Assembly: GCA_026399375.1 (NCBI GenBank)
Contig: JAPLRD010000044.1
Coordinates: 1 to 46,449, forward strand
DNA from: Pseudomonadota bacterium
GTDB lineage: Bacteria > Pseudomonadota > Gammaproteobacteria > Burkholderiales > SG8-39
DNA: 46,449 bases
Reading direction: 5' to 3'
The notes under the pieces: model-generated
The model's input: only the letters and a program-made list of their open reading frames with translations
Told to the model about the DNA's origin: nothing
Database searches by the model: none
In this document: in pieces, positions 17,631 to 29,269 of the stretch
How the letters are laid out: each line of letters begins with the position of its first letter
Position numbering within the stretch: the stretch's first letter is position 1
Translations under genes and position numbers: made by a program

Positions 17631-18800
17631 TCAATACGTACTCAGAATGCGCAAAACAGAAGCGATAGTTTCGATAGCCTCCGCTGGTAGGGTCGTGCCT
17701 GTGGGTAACACTACAACGCGGCTGGCAACTAATTCCGTATTTGGCAGCATCAAGTAGGCATGCGGGAACAAATCGCGGTATGGCCTCATTCGATGGCATC
17801 CGGGCCAGAAATACTTTCGAGCCAGGACATTTTCTGCATGCAGCGCCTTCACTACATCATCCCTGCTCACCGGGAATTGCTCACCGATTTCTAAAACGAT
17901 GTACTGGTAATTGTTCCTCTCGGTTTCGTCATAGGCTATCAGGCTGAGGCCCGAAATAGCTGCCATGGTTTCTTTGTAGGTGTGGTAGTTGCGGCGATTG
18001 GTCTCCACGGTACTGTCGATGGCATCGAGGTTCGTAAGGCCCATGGCGGCAGATATTTCTGTCATCTTGCCGTTGGTACCTGGATGGATGACGTTGTCGA
18101 AACCGGCAAAGCCGAAATTGCGCATCAGACGCAATTTCTCGGCCAGCGCATCATTGTTGGTGACCACGGCACCACCTTCGAAAGTGTTGAAGAACTTGGT
18201 AGCGTGGAAGCTAAATACCTCAAATTCGCCAAGACTCCCAATCATGATGCCCTCGCGGCTGCAGTCAAAGGCATGGGAGGCATCGTACATAAGCTTGAGG
18301 CCATGTTGATCGGCGATGGCTTTCAGCTCGACATGGGGTGCAGGTCGGCCCCACAAATGCACGCCAATGATGCCGCTCGTACGCGGGGTGATCATGCGCC
18401 GGACAGCGGCGGGATCCAGATTATGAGTCGCCGGATCGATATCGGCAAAAACAGGTGTGATCTCCTGCCAATGAAGCGCATGTGCAGTTGCAATGAAAGT
18501 GTAGGATGGGACAATTACTTCGCCTGTGAGTTCCAACGCACGAATCGCAATTTCCAGTGCTATGGTCCCGTTACATACGGCGACACAGTTTCTGACGCCA
18601 AGTCGGCCGGCAATTCTAGATTCTAGTTCCTGGACCACGGGCCCGTTATTGGTCAGCCAATGGCTGTCAAAGATGGCCCCTACCCGCTGCATGAAGTTAT
18701 CGCGACTGCCCATGTTCGGTCTGCCAACATGTAGTTGTTCAGCAAAAGCTGGCGGTGCGCCGTTGATGGCCAAGTCGCTTCTTGTTCGGATAGTCTTCAT
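17631..18800 (-). CDS. DegT/DnrJ/EryC1/StrS sugar aminotransferase
   Basis: NGTIALEIAIRALELTGEVIVPSYTFIATAHAL; DASHAFDC; SFHATKFFNTFEGGAVV (PLP lysine). Confidence 0.9.
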   Translation of the reverse strand: MKTIRTRSDLAINGAPPAFAEQLHVGRPNMGSRDNFMQRVGAIFDSHWLTNNGPVVQELESRIAGRLGVRNCVAVCNGTIALEIAIRALELTGEVIVPSYTFIATAHALHWQEITPVFADIDPATHNLDPAAVRRMITPRTSGIIGVHLWGRPAPHVELKAIADQHGLKLMYDASHAFDCSREGIMIGSLGEFEVFSFHATKFFNTFEGGAVVTNNDALAEKLRLMRNFGFAGFDNVIHPGTNGKMTEISAAMGLTNLDAIDSTVETNRRNYHTYKETMAAISGLSLIAYDETERNNYQYIVLEIGEQFPVSRDDVVKALHAENVLARKYFWPGCHRMRPYRDLFPHAYLMLPNTELVASRVVVLPTGTTLPAEAIETIASVLRILSTY

Positions 18801-19001
18801 TGAGATTCCGGTTTGCTGCTTACTTATTCATACGCCAGCCGATCTCCCAAAATCGAAACTAAATAGTATTACCGGCATGTTTAAACTATATTGAAATTAC
18901 GACATCGCCAGTATCGCCAACCTACACAAGCCGCTGAGTAACAACTAACTCCGGACGCCGCCATTGCAAAGACTTGCTGCTGATTTCCTGCAGGACAGAT
19001 T

Positions 19002-19928
19002 TCACTTAGTGTAGTGCGCGGTCAACTTTCTGTATGCCGCCGCCAGTCGTTCCGCGCGTGCGAACCCAAGTAGACGAGCGGCCCAGCGGTAATGATTGGG
19101 CTGGCTACTGTAGGATGGTGGCCCGAGGCGAACCGCCAATGCGAACCCAGCTCTTGCGCCGTCGATATCTCCCAGTTGGTATAGATTGCGCGAAAATCTT
19201 AACAGAGCGTCGCCAATATAGCTGCGGTAGGAAGGCGTAAGGGATTTTGCAAGCCGTTCGAGGACGCGCACACTGTCGCGATACACCTCAATGCGCCTGG
19301 TGCTCCTGCTGTCCGGGCGCAGGCGAAGTTCGGCCAGCGGCCTCGTGAGCAATTCGTATTGTGGCGCCGCGAGCGACAGCCTGATGTGAAAGTCGTAATC
19401 CTCCGACTGGTGCACGCTTTCGTCGTAGCCACCCAGATCGAGAACGAACGCTCTGCGGTAGGTTCCGGCTATTGTCAGCATTACGCCTTCGATGCAGAAA
19501 CGGGTCAGATCGCCATGTTCAGCCAGTTCAGACAGACCCATGACCCGGGAGCTATGTGCGACCCCGTCTTGCGTGGATATGAGTTCAGTGAAAACGGCGT
19601 CAGGTTGATGCTGGTCCAGCACCCTGCGTACTTCCGCCTGCCACTCTGGTAGGAAAAGATCGTCGGAGTCATGAAAATGGATATACTGCGCCCTACTCTC
19701 CCGCAGCAGAATGTTCCTGCCGCACGACGGCCCAAGGTTGTGTTCCCCTCGGATGACTCGAACCGGAATGTTCTCCGGCAGATAATTCTGCGCGGAGTAG
19801 GACGATGCGTCGTCGTAAACCAGTATTTCCAAATCGGATGTACCTTGGCACGCCAGCGATACGATCGCCTGCGTCAGCATTGCCTGTTCGTTAAAGTAGG
19901 TAAATCCAACGCATAGTATGGGATTCAT
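19002..19928 (-). CDS. Glycosyltransferase family 2
   Basis: ILCVGFTYFNEQAMLTQAIVSLACQGTSDLEILVYDDASSYSAQ; HFHDSDDLFLPEW. Confidence 0.82.
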   Translation of the reverse strand: MNPILCVGFTYFNEQAMLTQAIVSLACQGTSDLEILVYDDASSYSAQNYLPENIPVRVIRGEHNLGPSCGRNILLRESRAQYIHFHDSDDLFLPEWQAEVRRVLDQHQPDAVFTELISTQDGVAHSSRVMGLSELAEHGDLTRFCIEGVMLTIAGTYRRAFVLDLGGYDESVHQSEDYDFHIRLSLAAPQYELLTRPLAELRLRPDSRSTRRIEVYRDSVRVLERLAKSLTPSYRSYIGDALLRFSRNLYQLGDIDGARAGFALAVRLGPPSYSSQPNHYRWAARLLGFARAERLAAAYRKLTAHYTK

Positions 19929-19937
19929 GCGCGCGAT

Positions 19938-20795
19938 TCAGGGCATAACGGGCTGCGCTGCGCTGCGGAATGCTAGATAGTTTTCGCGGCTTTCAATCCA
20001 TCCATGTGTGCGGGGCAGGTGCTGGATGCGGTAGCCGTTACTACCAAGGATCGATTCGATTTCGGGCTCAAGCAAGCCCCCGTGCTGATCGCACCTTCCT
20101 TCGAACACGATAAGACGAGGGGGGGACTGCGACAGCAGGTTCCCCGCTCCCATGAAGACGCCGGACTCCCAGCCTTCAACATCCACTTTCATTACATCGG
20201 GAGGCAGCATGCCAAGCTGGACAAATGCATCTAAGCTGATCATGTCAATCCGGAAGACCGCAGTCGGGCGTCCTTGCGCGCCGATCCCGCTTATACCGGA
20301 ATTGGCCACATGCGTGCGCGTAAACCACTCCGTGCCCTCAACCCGACCCACCCCGCTTTGTACCGCGGTCCAAGTTTCCTGCGCACCCGCATTAATCTCG
20401 AGATTGTGGCAAAGTATTCCGCAAGAAATCGGGTCCGGTTCGAACGCAAATACCCTGGCACCTCGCGATAAGGCGATTAGCGAATGGTAGCCAACATTGG
20501 CGCCCACGTCGTAGAAGATGTCGCCCTTCTGCAAATTGACCAGCAAGAACTCGGTCAGTTCCGGCTCATAGCTGCCGGAAGTCAGAATCTCCCGCTGCAG
20601 CAGATCGGCCCTGTCCAACGCCATCCGCATTTCAAAGGAGGTCGTGGCGAGGATTCTCTTTTCGCCGAAGATTGTTTCCATGACGGACACGAGGCGCAGC
20701 CGCCCCGGAAATTCGCCGCATCTACACAAGCCACACAGAAATGAATTCAATGCGCGATTGTGACGCTCAAGCGACAATGGGACCCTGCGTTGCAT
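19938..20795 (-). CDS. FkbM-family methyltransferase
   Basis: GDIFYDVGANVGYHSLIALSRGARVFAFEPDP; VMKVDVEGWESGVFMGA. Confidence 0.85.
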   Translation of the reverse strand: MQRRVPLSLERHNRALNSFLCGLCRCGEFPGRLRLVSVMETIFGEKRILATTSFEMRMALDRADLLQREILTSGSYEPELTEFLLVNLQKGDIFYDVGANVGYHSLIALSRGARVFAFEPDPISCGILCHNLEINAGAQETWTAVQSGVGRVEGTEWFTRTHVANSGISGIGAQGRPTAVFRIDMISLDAFVQLGMLPPDVMKVDVEGWESGVFMGAGNLLSQSPPRLIVFEGRCDQHGGLLEPEIESILGSNGYRIQHLPRTHGWIESRENYLAFRSAAQPVMP

Positions 20796-20805
20796 CGTTT
20801 ATACG

Positions 20806-21891
20806 TCAATTGATAGGCGGAAGCTCTTCCGTAGGCGCGCTCGTTCTGGACAACAATTTCCTTCTTAGCGCTCCCCAGAAAAAGCGCTTGGTGAGCACTT
20901 TTGGTCGGCTGAGCAGCAACCGAAAAAGATCGGTCACCACACTACTACGCGTAAGCTGCCACCGAGTGATTTCCAGTTGCGACTGCATCATTGCCAGCCA
21001 TCTGACAGCTTGCCCTCTGATACATAAATCGGAAAAGTGGTAGCCGCGAACGAAATCCATGGCCTCGATCGCAAACTTGTCACTATCGCAAGTTGTTTTG
21101 GAAGCGCTTTGCATACGGAAGGAGGCGATGCACTCTGACCCTTCCAAGAAGCAATCGCCGTAGGCGTCAGCCAACCTCAGATATAGAGTCCAGTCCATCA
21201 CATAGTGATAGCGATCGTCTAGCACAAGGTCCGGCTTTCGTATGAAGGTAGAAGGCTGAGGCGTGACCTGCACTGGCTGCGCGCCGAGAAAGCTTGCGGC
21301 AGATTCTGGCTTTCGTGGTCGCCAGGTTTCAAGAATACGGATTCCGGCTTCGTCCACGATGTTGCAAGCGAACACGAGTGCCTGAATCCTACTGTTCGCT
21401 AGTGCTGCGAGCCTTCCTACTGCGCCGAGTGCGCTAGGGTTCAGTCGGTCGTCGCTGTTGATCCAGTTCGCCCAGTCACCAGAAACTTTCGCCAGACCCT
21501 TATTGATCGCGTCGGTCTGGCCTCGATCGGTTTCGCTGACCCAGTAGGCAAGCCAGGGCGAATACTTTTTGATGACATCGATGCTGGCATCTGCGCTGCC
21601 GCCATCGACCACCGCATATTGGAGATTAGGATAGCCCTGAAGCAATACCGAGCGAATGGTTTCCTCGATGAAGCGACCCTGGTTATAGCTGGGCGTTACC
21701 AAGCATATGGTTGGCCACTCGCGCCCATCCAGCATCCTGTCGGACAACTGCGCAGACCCCTCGGTCCACGGCCAGCCAGTCTTGCCTGGTTGTGGGGGCG
21801 GGAGTTCGGCCAATGTCGGACAGCGAATTGACCGCATCAGGCATCCTTCGAAATCCATGTTGTGCCTAAGCAGCGAGCACCCAAATGTCAT
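20806..21891 (-). CDS. Glycosyltransferase family 2
   Basis: ICLVTPSYNQGRFIEETIRSVLLQGYPNLQYAVVDGGSADAS; WINSDDRLNPSAL. Confidence 0.85.
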   Translation of the reverse strand: MTFGCSLLRHNMDFEGCLMRSIRCPTLAELPPPQPGKTGWPWTEGSAQLSDRMLDGREWPTICLVTPSYNQGRFIEETIRSVLLQGYPNLQYAVVDGGSADASIDVIKKYSPWLAYWVSETDRGQTDAINKGLAKVSGDWANWINSDDRLNPSALGAVGRLAALANSRIQALVFACNIVDEAGIRILETWRPRKPESAASFLGAQPVQVTPQPSTFIRKPDLVLDDRYHYVMDWTLYLRLADAYGDCFLEGSECIASFRMQSASKTTCDSDKFAIEAMDFVRGYHFSDLCIRGQAVRWLAMMQSQLEITRWQLTRSSVVTDLFRLLLSRPKVLTKRFFWGALRRKLLSRTSAPTEELPPIN

Positions 21892-22658
21892 TGTGATGTC
21901 GCGAACGCTGCAGGATCGTAGTGCCGCAGGTCACTCAAGCTGCCTAGTTCATTAGTTAGGACTGAATCACCGACGAAGAGGACGCAACCCCGTTTCGCGC
22001 CCGTTTCTTCACTAGAATGCGCGGCCGGGAAGAACACTTCCAAACCAAATTGCTCTATTGCGACCCTAGCATAACCCAAAGTCAACGCATTGCCCGCGCC
22101 GTAACAATCGAAACCATAACCAGGGTCATCAGGCACCTGAAAATCGTCAATCAATACGACTGCGTGTGGCCAGTACGTAAAGACTAGCTGTAGTTCCTCA
22201 GCTAGGGGGAGGTCGGTATCCCAGTGGGAATCGAGATAGAAAAACACCCGACATCCAGAAAGGCGTGGTTCCTTAGTTAGTGATCTAAGGGCAGATCTAC
22301 TATCGCCGTGAAGTATCGTCACATTGCGGCGCAACAGCAAACGCATTGTCGAATAACCATAATAGCGCTTGCTAATTTCGATGGTAAACACATGGCCAGT
22401 ACATAGGTCAGCGAAATACTCCGTACTGGTGGCCCGATATGTGCCGGTTTCAACAACGGCATTGAATCGAAGTTTAGAGATGAGCGAAGCCACCATTTCC
22501 TGACGGCGCTCTTGCCCATTTAGTGGGCCACCCCAACTTTTTCGGGTTTCGCGAAAACGCAGATACTCTAGTCCACCGAGTACTTTCTCACCCAACATTT
22601 CTTTCAATAGATGCTTCAGAATAGCCATCGGTAAAGTGGCCCGGAAAGTGCAACGCAA
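21888..22658 (-). CDS. Methyltransferase-like protein (class I SAM fold suspected)
   Basis: FNAVVETGTYRATSTEYFADLCTGHVFTIEISKRYYGYS...HGDSRSALRSL...RVFFYLDSHWDTDLPLAEEL...AVVLIDDFQVPDDPGYGFD. Confidence 0.6.
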   Translation of the reverse strand: MRCTFRATLPMAILKHLLKEMLGEKVLGGLEYLRFRETRKSWGGPLNGQERRQEMVASLISKLRFNAVVETGTYRATSTEYFADLCTGHVFTIEISKRYYGYSTMRLLLRRNVTILHGDSRSALRSLTKEPRLSGCRVFFYLDSHWDTDLPLAEELQLVFTYWPHAVVLIDDFQVPDDPGYGFDCYGAGNALTLGYARVAIEQFGLEVFFPAAHSSEETGAKRGCVLFVGDSVLTNELGSLSDLRHYDPAAFATSQ

Positions 22659-23068
22659 TCAAGTGATTGCACATACACCCTGTGAGAGGTTCCCCGTTCA
22701 GAGGTGGTTTTGAGCCGGAGACTCAATCTGCCCATGATTAATACAAGCCGTCCATCGCCTAGGGCATTGAAGGGCCTAATCCAATATGCCGCATTATTGA
22801 TATCTAAGAACCGGTTTCAAAATGAAAGATGAGGCTCGAGCGCAGAACGAACACAGTCCCAGTCAAGGCCGCGCGGTCCGTTATGCCGGATAATCGGCCA
22901 GGATTCTTCTTGTACCATCGTTTGGCCCGAGCAGCATCGCCTCGATAACGTTCCGCAATTGGCCGTCGATCAGTTGCTTGGACAATGCTCTTCTCAATAA
23001 AAAACAATGCCCAAGTTAGCAGATTTCCGCTCAAGTTAACAGCCCCTAGTATCATTTTGAGACCCGCT

Positions 23069-24346
23069 CTAAATCTCCCATTTAGCGTCCATCGCGATTT
23101 GGTATCGCTGTGAATTGGGCGCCATGCCGGAGTTATAAACGTCTGAATTGTGTACGGTAAAGACTCCCGCTTCAAAACTACGAGACAACCACTCCCTATT
23201 TGGTATGGCTAATCCAGCGCCTATAAGATATTGACCCGCTGACAAAGGGAAGCGAGAGACCCTACAGTCGACGACATTCTCTCCTTTACGAAATGGAATA
23301 GAAAATTGCTGATCAGGTTGGGTCGAAAGCAATGCCAAAGTGGAGCCGGTTAAAGATGTTATTTTCAAAACCACTGATCCTGATTCGATAGGGTGTGGAG
23401 AATTGAAGTAAATGCGAAAGACCGCATCATCCCAGGTTTTAACGGCTAGAGGTTTGGTTTTCGCTGCATTCAATATTTCAATTCTCTTAACGCTGAATTG
23501 ATCGCTTGGAACATCCTCGATGTCAATGATACTGGATGATTCAGCATGTCGATATTGCGCAACGTAATTCTCAACAATACTTTCAATGTCGTCAACGTCA
23601 TTCAGCCTGCCTTGCTCAAGAAAAATGCCCTTCAAGCATAGTTTTCTTATGCTGTCTAAGTTGTGACTAACGAACAAGACGGTTCTGCCAGAACTGCTTA
23701 CGGACTCCATCTTTCCCAAGCATTTATCCTGAAACCGCATATCCCCAACCGCCAGCACTTCATCCACAAGCAGGACCTCAGATTCCAGGTGTGCCGCTAC
23801 AGCAAAGGCTAGGCGCACATACATACCGGAAGAGTAGCGTTTGACTGGGGTATCTAGGAAGTCGTCGACCTCGGCAAAGGCCACGATCTCATCGAACTTA
23901 CGCTGAATTTCACGACGAGACATACCGAGGATGGCGCCGTTCAGGAAAATATTTTCGCGGCCACTCAATTCAGGATGAAATCCGGTTCCGACCTCCAGCA
24001 GGCTGGCGACGCGCCCGCTGATCTGGATGCGTCCCTTGGTGGGTTCGGTAACTCGACTGAGGAGTTTTAGCAGCGTGGACTTGCCCGCGCCGTTGCGCCC
24101 GATGATGCCGACGCGGTCCCCTTGCTTGACCTCAAACGAGACCTCCTTCAGCGCCCAAAATTCCTCCACCTCGTCACCCTGCACGATTGCGCGGCCATGA
24201 AACATGTCTCGGGTCTTGCGGGCCACGTTTCGGATATTGCGGGCAAGGACGTCGCGCAGGGTTGTATAGCGTTGCGCCTGGCTGGCGTTATGGCCAATCA
24301 GATAGGACTTGCTGAGATTTTCGACGGAGATGGAGATATCAGTCAT
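23069..24346 (-). CDS. wzt: Polysaccharide ABC transporter ATP-binding protein with C-terminal Wzt-like carbohydrate-binding domain
   Basis: Walker A GRNGAGKSTLLKLLSRV; LLEVGTGFHPELSGRENIFLNGAILGM; Walker B VLLVDEVLAVGD; about 150-residue C-terminal extension. Confidence 0.9.
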   Translation of the reverse strand: MTDISISVENLSKSYLIGHNASQAQRYTTLRDVLARNIRNVARKTRDMFHGRAIVQGDEVEEFWALKEVSFEVKQGDRVGIIGRNGAGKSTLLKLLSRVTEPTKGRIQISGRVASLLEVGTGFHPELSGRENIFLNGAILGMSRREIQRKFDEIVAFAEVDDFLDTPVKRYSSGMYVRLAFAVAAHLESEVLLVDEVLAVGDMRFQDKCLGKMESVSSSGRTVLFVSHNLDSIRKLCLKGIFLEQGRLNDVDDIESIVENYVAQYRHAESSSIIDIEDVPSDQFSVKRIEILNAAKTKPLAVKTWDDAVFRIYFNSPHPIESGSVVLKITSLTGSTLALLSTQPDQQFSIPFRKGENVVDCRVSRFPLSAGQYLIGAGLAIPNREWLSRSFEAGVFTVHNSDVYNSGMAPNSQRYQIAMDAKWEI

Positions 24347-24349
24347 GCG

Positions 24350-25180
24350 TCAGATCAAGTCGGCGAAGCTTTTTTCCATCCTCCGGAACTTGCGGATGCC
24401 AATCCACAGGAAGAAGGCGATACCGCCCCAACTGAGCAAGAAGCCCGGCAAGTACAGGCTGGATTCTCCGCCGAGGATTGCCCAGCGAAAGCCGTCGATG
24501 ACCCCAACCACCGGGTTGAGTGAGTACAGGAGCCGCCATTCAACTGGCACGACTGACGAACTGAAGCCGACTGGCGAGAGATATAGCCCGAACTGCACGA
24601 TGAAGGGAATGACGTAGCGGAAGTCGCGGTACTTGACGTTAAGCGCAGTGATCCAGAGCCCCGGCCCGAGGCTGGCGAGGAAAGCCATGAGCACGAACAG
24701 CGGGAGTGTAAGTATCTGCCAGTTGGGTAGGAACCGGTACCACAGCATCAGACCAATGAGGATAACAAAGCTAATGAGGAAATCGATGAACGATACGACC
24801 ACCGCGGCGGCTGGAACGATTAACCTCGGGAAATACACTTTGCTGATAAGGCTGGCGTTGCCGATGAGACTGCCCGAAGCGCCGGTGAGCGAGTTGGAGA
24901 AAAGTTGCCAGGGCAAGAGTCCTGCATAGACCAGCAGCGCATAAGGTGCGGCGCCTTCGGTGGGTAGCTTGGCCACCTTGCCGAAGATGAGGGTGAAGAC
25001 AATCATGGTCATCAAAGGCTGGATCAGTGCCCAAGCCAGACCAATTACAGTTTGCTTATACCGAACGGACACGTCGCGCCATGCCAGTACGAAGAAAAGT
25101 TCGCGGTAGTGCCAGAGGTCGCGCCAGTAGTGACGTTCGGCGAGGCCGGGTTCAATGATCAGGGTGTGCGGTTTGCTCAT
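24350..25180 (-). CDS. wzm: Polysaccharide ABC transporter permease
   Basis: LFFVLAWRDVSVRYKQTVIGLAWALIQPLMTMIVFTLIFGKVAKLPTEGAAPYALLVYAGLLPWQLFSNSL is typical of ABC-2 Wzm permeases. Confidence 0.92.
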   Translation of the reverse strand: MSKPHTLIIEPGLAERHYWRDLWHYRELFFVLAWRDVSVRYKQTVIGLAWALIQPLMTMIVFTLIFGKVAKLPTEGAAPYALLVYAGLLPWQLFSNSLTGASGSLIGNASLISKVYFPRLIVPAAAVVVSFIDFLISFVILIGLMLWYRFLPNWQILTLPLFVLMAFLASLGPGLWITALNVKYRDFRYVIPFIVQFGLYLSPVGFSSSVVPVEWRLLYSLNPVVGVIDGFRWAILGGESSLYLPGFLLSWGGIAFFLWIGIRKFRRMEKSFADLI

Positions 25181-25297
25181 GTGTTGTGGAACTTTGATGC
25201 TACTTCTATCGGCTAAAATCCCATCATGTTTTGGGACGAGAGTAAGAATGGAAATGTTGGCAACAAGTCAAGAGTAGAAAACACTCCGGTATGCAAA

Positions 25298-26185
25298 TCA
25301 GTCACCTGAAGACAATATTTCAAACTTATTTGCTAGCAGGAGTCGCAGTTCGTCGACGGGAACGGCTGTGAAAAGCCAATTCCAAAATGGTGGTACATAC
25401 TTATAATCTGCGAAATCAGTCCGGATTAGTTGAAAATCTCGAATATAGTATGAGTCCCATCCGGTTTCGTTTGAAATTGTTTCAGGCAGTCTGGCTTCAG
25501 CCTCAGGTCCAATGATTTCATAGATAATCCAACGAGCCCTTTTCCATTCGCAGCCCAGACCTTCCCAGACTTGGCAGCCCGCCCCCTCAACATCGATCTT
25601 AATTAACGCCTCCTGGATATTGTGTTCAACCAGGATTTCTGCCAAGGGAATTCCCTTGACTTCCACAGGCAAGACTCTGTGCGTCTGTGAGAAATGGTGC
25701 GTAATTGATCCAGAGGAGTCGTCATCAATATTGCTATAGAACACCAAGTTGCCAGACTCTTTTGTTATTGCACCGCTTATTACGCTGCAGTTTGCTAACC
25801 TGCTGCGTGAAATATTGTCAGCGAGCAATCTTGAAAGATTTGGATCTGCCTCGACAGCTATGATCGGAAGCTTATTGTTTGAAGCGGTAGATACCGCAGC
25901 GCTGAAAATTCCATAGTTGGCCCCAACATCAACAAAGGACCTCGATGATTTCGCCAACGTTGTTGCTAGCGCAATTGTGGAGCGCTCTGATAAATTGTCT
26001 GCGGGACCTCCGAACGCAAGATCAGGTCGCGAAGTCGGAACTCGGAATTCGAGCGCATTGGAAATTCCCAAATTGGATGTGACGTATTCCGGATTCGAGC
26101 CGACTAAGCGTCTGCCTATGCGTGTCCACAAAGCGCCTTTAAGGCCTACCGGCGCTTTGGACCAGATACCAGACAATGTTGTCAT
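25298..26185 (-). CDS. FkbM-family methyltransferase
   Basis: SRSFVDVGANYGIFSAAVSTASNNKLPIIAVEADPNLSRLLADNI; ALIKIDVEGAGCQVWEGL. Confidence 0.8.
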   Translation of the reverse strand: MTTLSGIWSKAPVGLKGALWTRIGRRLVGSNPEYVTSNLGISNALEFRVPTSRPDLAFGGPADNLSERSTIALATTLAKSSRSFVDVGANYGIFSAAVSTASNNKLPIIAVEADPNLSRLLADNISRSRLANCSVISGAITKESGNLVFYSNIDDDSSGSITHHFSQTHRVLPVEVKGIPLAEILVEHNIQEALIKIDVEGAGCQVWEGLGCEWKRARWIIYEIIGPEAEARLPETISNETGWDSYYIRDFQLIRTDFADYKYVPPFWNWLFTAVPVDELRLLLANKFEILSSGD

Positions 26186-26239
26186 GTGCTTTATCTATGC
26201 TTAACGGTACTTGGATTGAGCGTAACGTCTCGTCCGGGG

Positions 26240-28093
<1,854 letters not shown>

Positions 28094-28097
28094 TGTG

Positions 28098-29060
28098 TTA
28101 TTGGGTTGCGCCGTTGGAATCGCGAAAGTACGCGATAGCTTTCTTCAACCCGTCTTCCAGCGCAACGCCCGGCGTCCAATCCAGCACGCGCTTCGCCAGT
28201 TCGATGTCCGGTTTGCGCTGTGTCGGGTCATCAGCCGGAAGTGGGCGATACACCAACTGGGATTTCGAACCGGTCATGGCAATGATCTTCTGCGCAAGTT
28301 CCAGAATGGTGAACTCCCCCGGATTCCCCAGATTCACCGGCCCCGTGAAATCATCCGCCGAGTCCATCAGCCGCACCAGCCCGTCCACCAGGTCATCCAC
28401 GTAGCAGAACGATCGCGTCTGCTTCCCTTCGCCGTAGATGGTGATCGGCTCGCCCTTCAACGCCTGCACGATGAAATTCGACACCACGCGCCCGTCGTTA
28501 GGGTGCATGCGCGGGCCGTAGGTATTGAAAATGCGCGCCACCTTGATCCTGAGCTTGTACTGGCGGTGGTAGTCGAAGAACAGGGTCTCGGCGCAGCGCT
28601 TGCCTTCGTCGTAGCAGGAGCGTATGCCGATGGGGTTCACGTTGCCCCAGTAGTCCTCGGTCTGCGGATGCACCTGCGGGTCGCCGTAGACTTCGCTCGT
28701 GGAAGCCTGCAGGATCTTTGCCTTCACCCGTTTGGCCAGGCCCAGCATGTTGATCGCGCCGTGGACCGACGTCTTGGTCGTCTGCACCGGGTCGAACTGG
28801 TAGTGGATGGGCGAGGCGGGGCAGGCGAGGTTGTAGATCTCGTCCACTTCGACGTAGAGCGGGAAGGTCACGTCGTGGCGCACCAGTTCGAAATGCGTGT
28901 CGCCGATCAGATGGGCGATGTTGTCCTTGGTGCCGGTGAAGAAGTTGTCGACACACAAGACATCGTCGCCGTCCGCCAGCAGCCGTTCGCACAGGTGCGA
29001 ACCGAGGAAGCCGGCGCCGCCGGTTACTAGGACGCGTTTGCGCGTGCTGTAGTTTCGCAT
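28098..29060 (-). CDS. UDP-glucuronate decarboxylase (UDP-xylose synthase-type SDR)
   Basis: [24 protein letters not shown]-type motif replaced by [55 protein letters not shown]. Confidence 0.88.
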   Translation of the reverse strand: MRNYSTRKRVLVTGGAGFLGSHLCERLLADGDDVLCVDNFFTGTKDNIAHLIGDTHFELVRHDVTFPLYVEVDEIYNLACPASPIHYQFDPVQTTKTSVHGAINMLGLAKRVKAKILQASTSEVYGDPQVHPQTEDYWGNVNPIGIRSCYDEGKRCAETLFFDYHRQYKLRIKVARIFNTYGPRMHPNDGRVVSNFIVQALKGEPITIYGEGKQTRSFCYVDDLVDGLVRLMDSADDFTGPVNLGNPGEFTILELAQKIIAMTGSKSQLVYRPLPADDPTQRKPDIELAKRVLDWTPGVALEDGLKKAIAYFRDSNGATQ

Positions 29061-29086
29061 TTAGTAACTCTCGAGAATGAATGAAT

Positions 29087-29108
29087 TCGCGAGCGAGCTC
29101 GCTCCTAC
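29087..29108. repeat. REP-like palindromic sequence, copy 1
   Basis: TCGCGAGCGAGCTCGCTCCTAC, identical to copy 2 at 31088-31109; core GAGCGAGCTCGCTC is a perfect palindrome. Confidence 0.7.
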
Positions 29109-29269
29109 AAGGTCAAAGGCGACACCAGCTTCGGACACGCTACCGCCCTGCAATACACTCGCGTGTTTCGCATAAGTTTGAAGCCGCTGCGTCCGCTATC
29201 TGTGCGAAGCGCAGTCGCCGCCGCCGGCAACACACCACGCCTGCGGGCGCCACTACCGTCGCCCGGGCG

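Noticed and set aside
18801-19001. AT-rich gap between the DegT aminotransferase and the next GT2 gene considered as ncRNA
   Set aside because: No convincing hairpin-terminator or promoter pair seen by eye; more likely a promoter or leader region.
22804-23175. 123-aa minus-strand ORF
   Set aside because: Overlaps the wzt C-terminus in another frame, no recognised domain; kept only as an unexplained gap in the findings.
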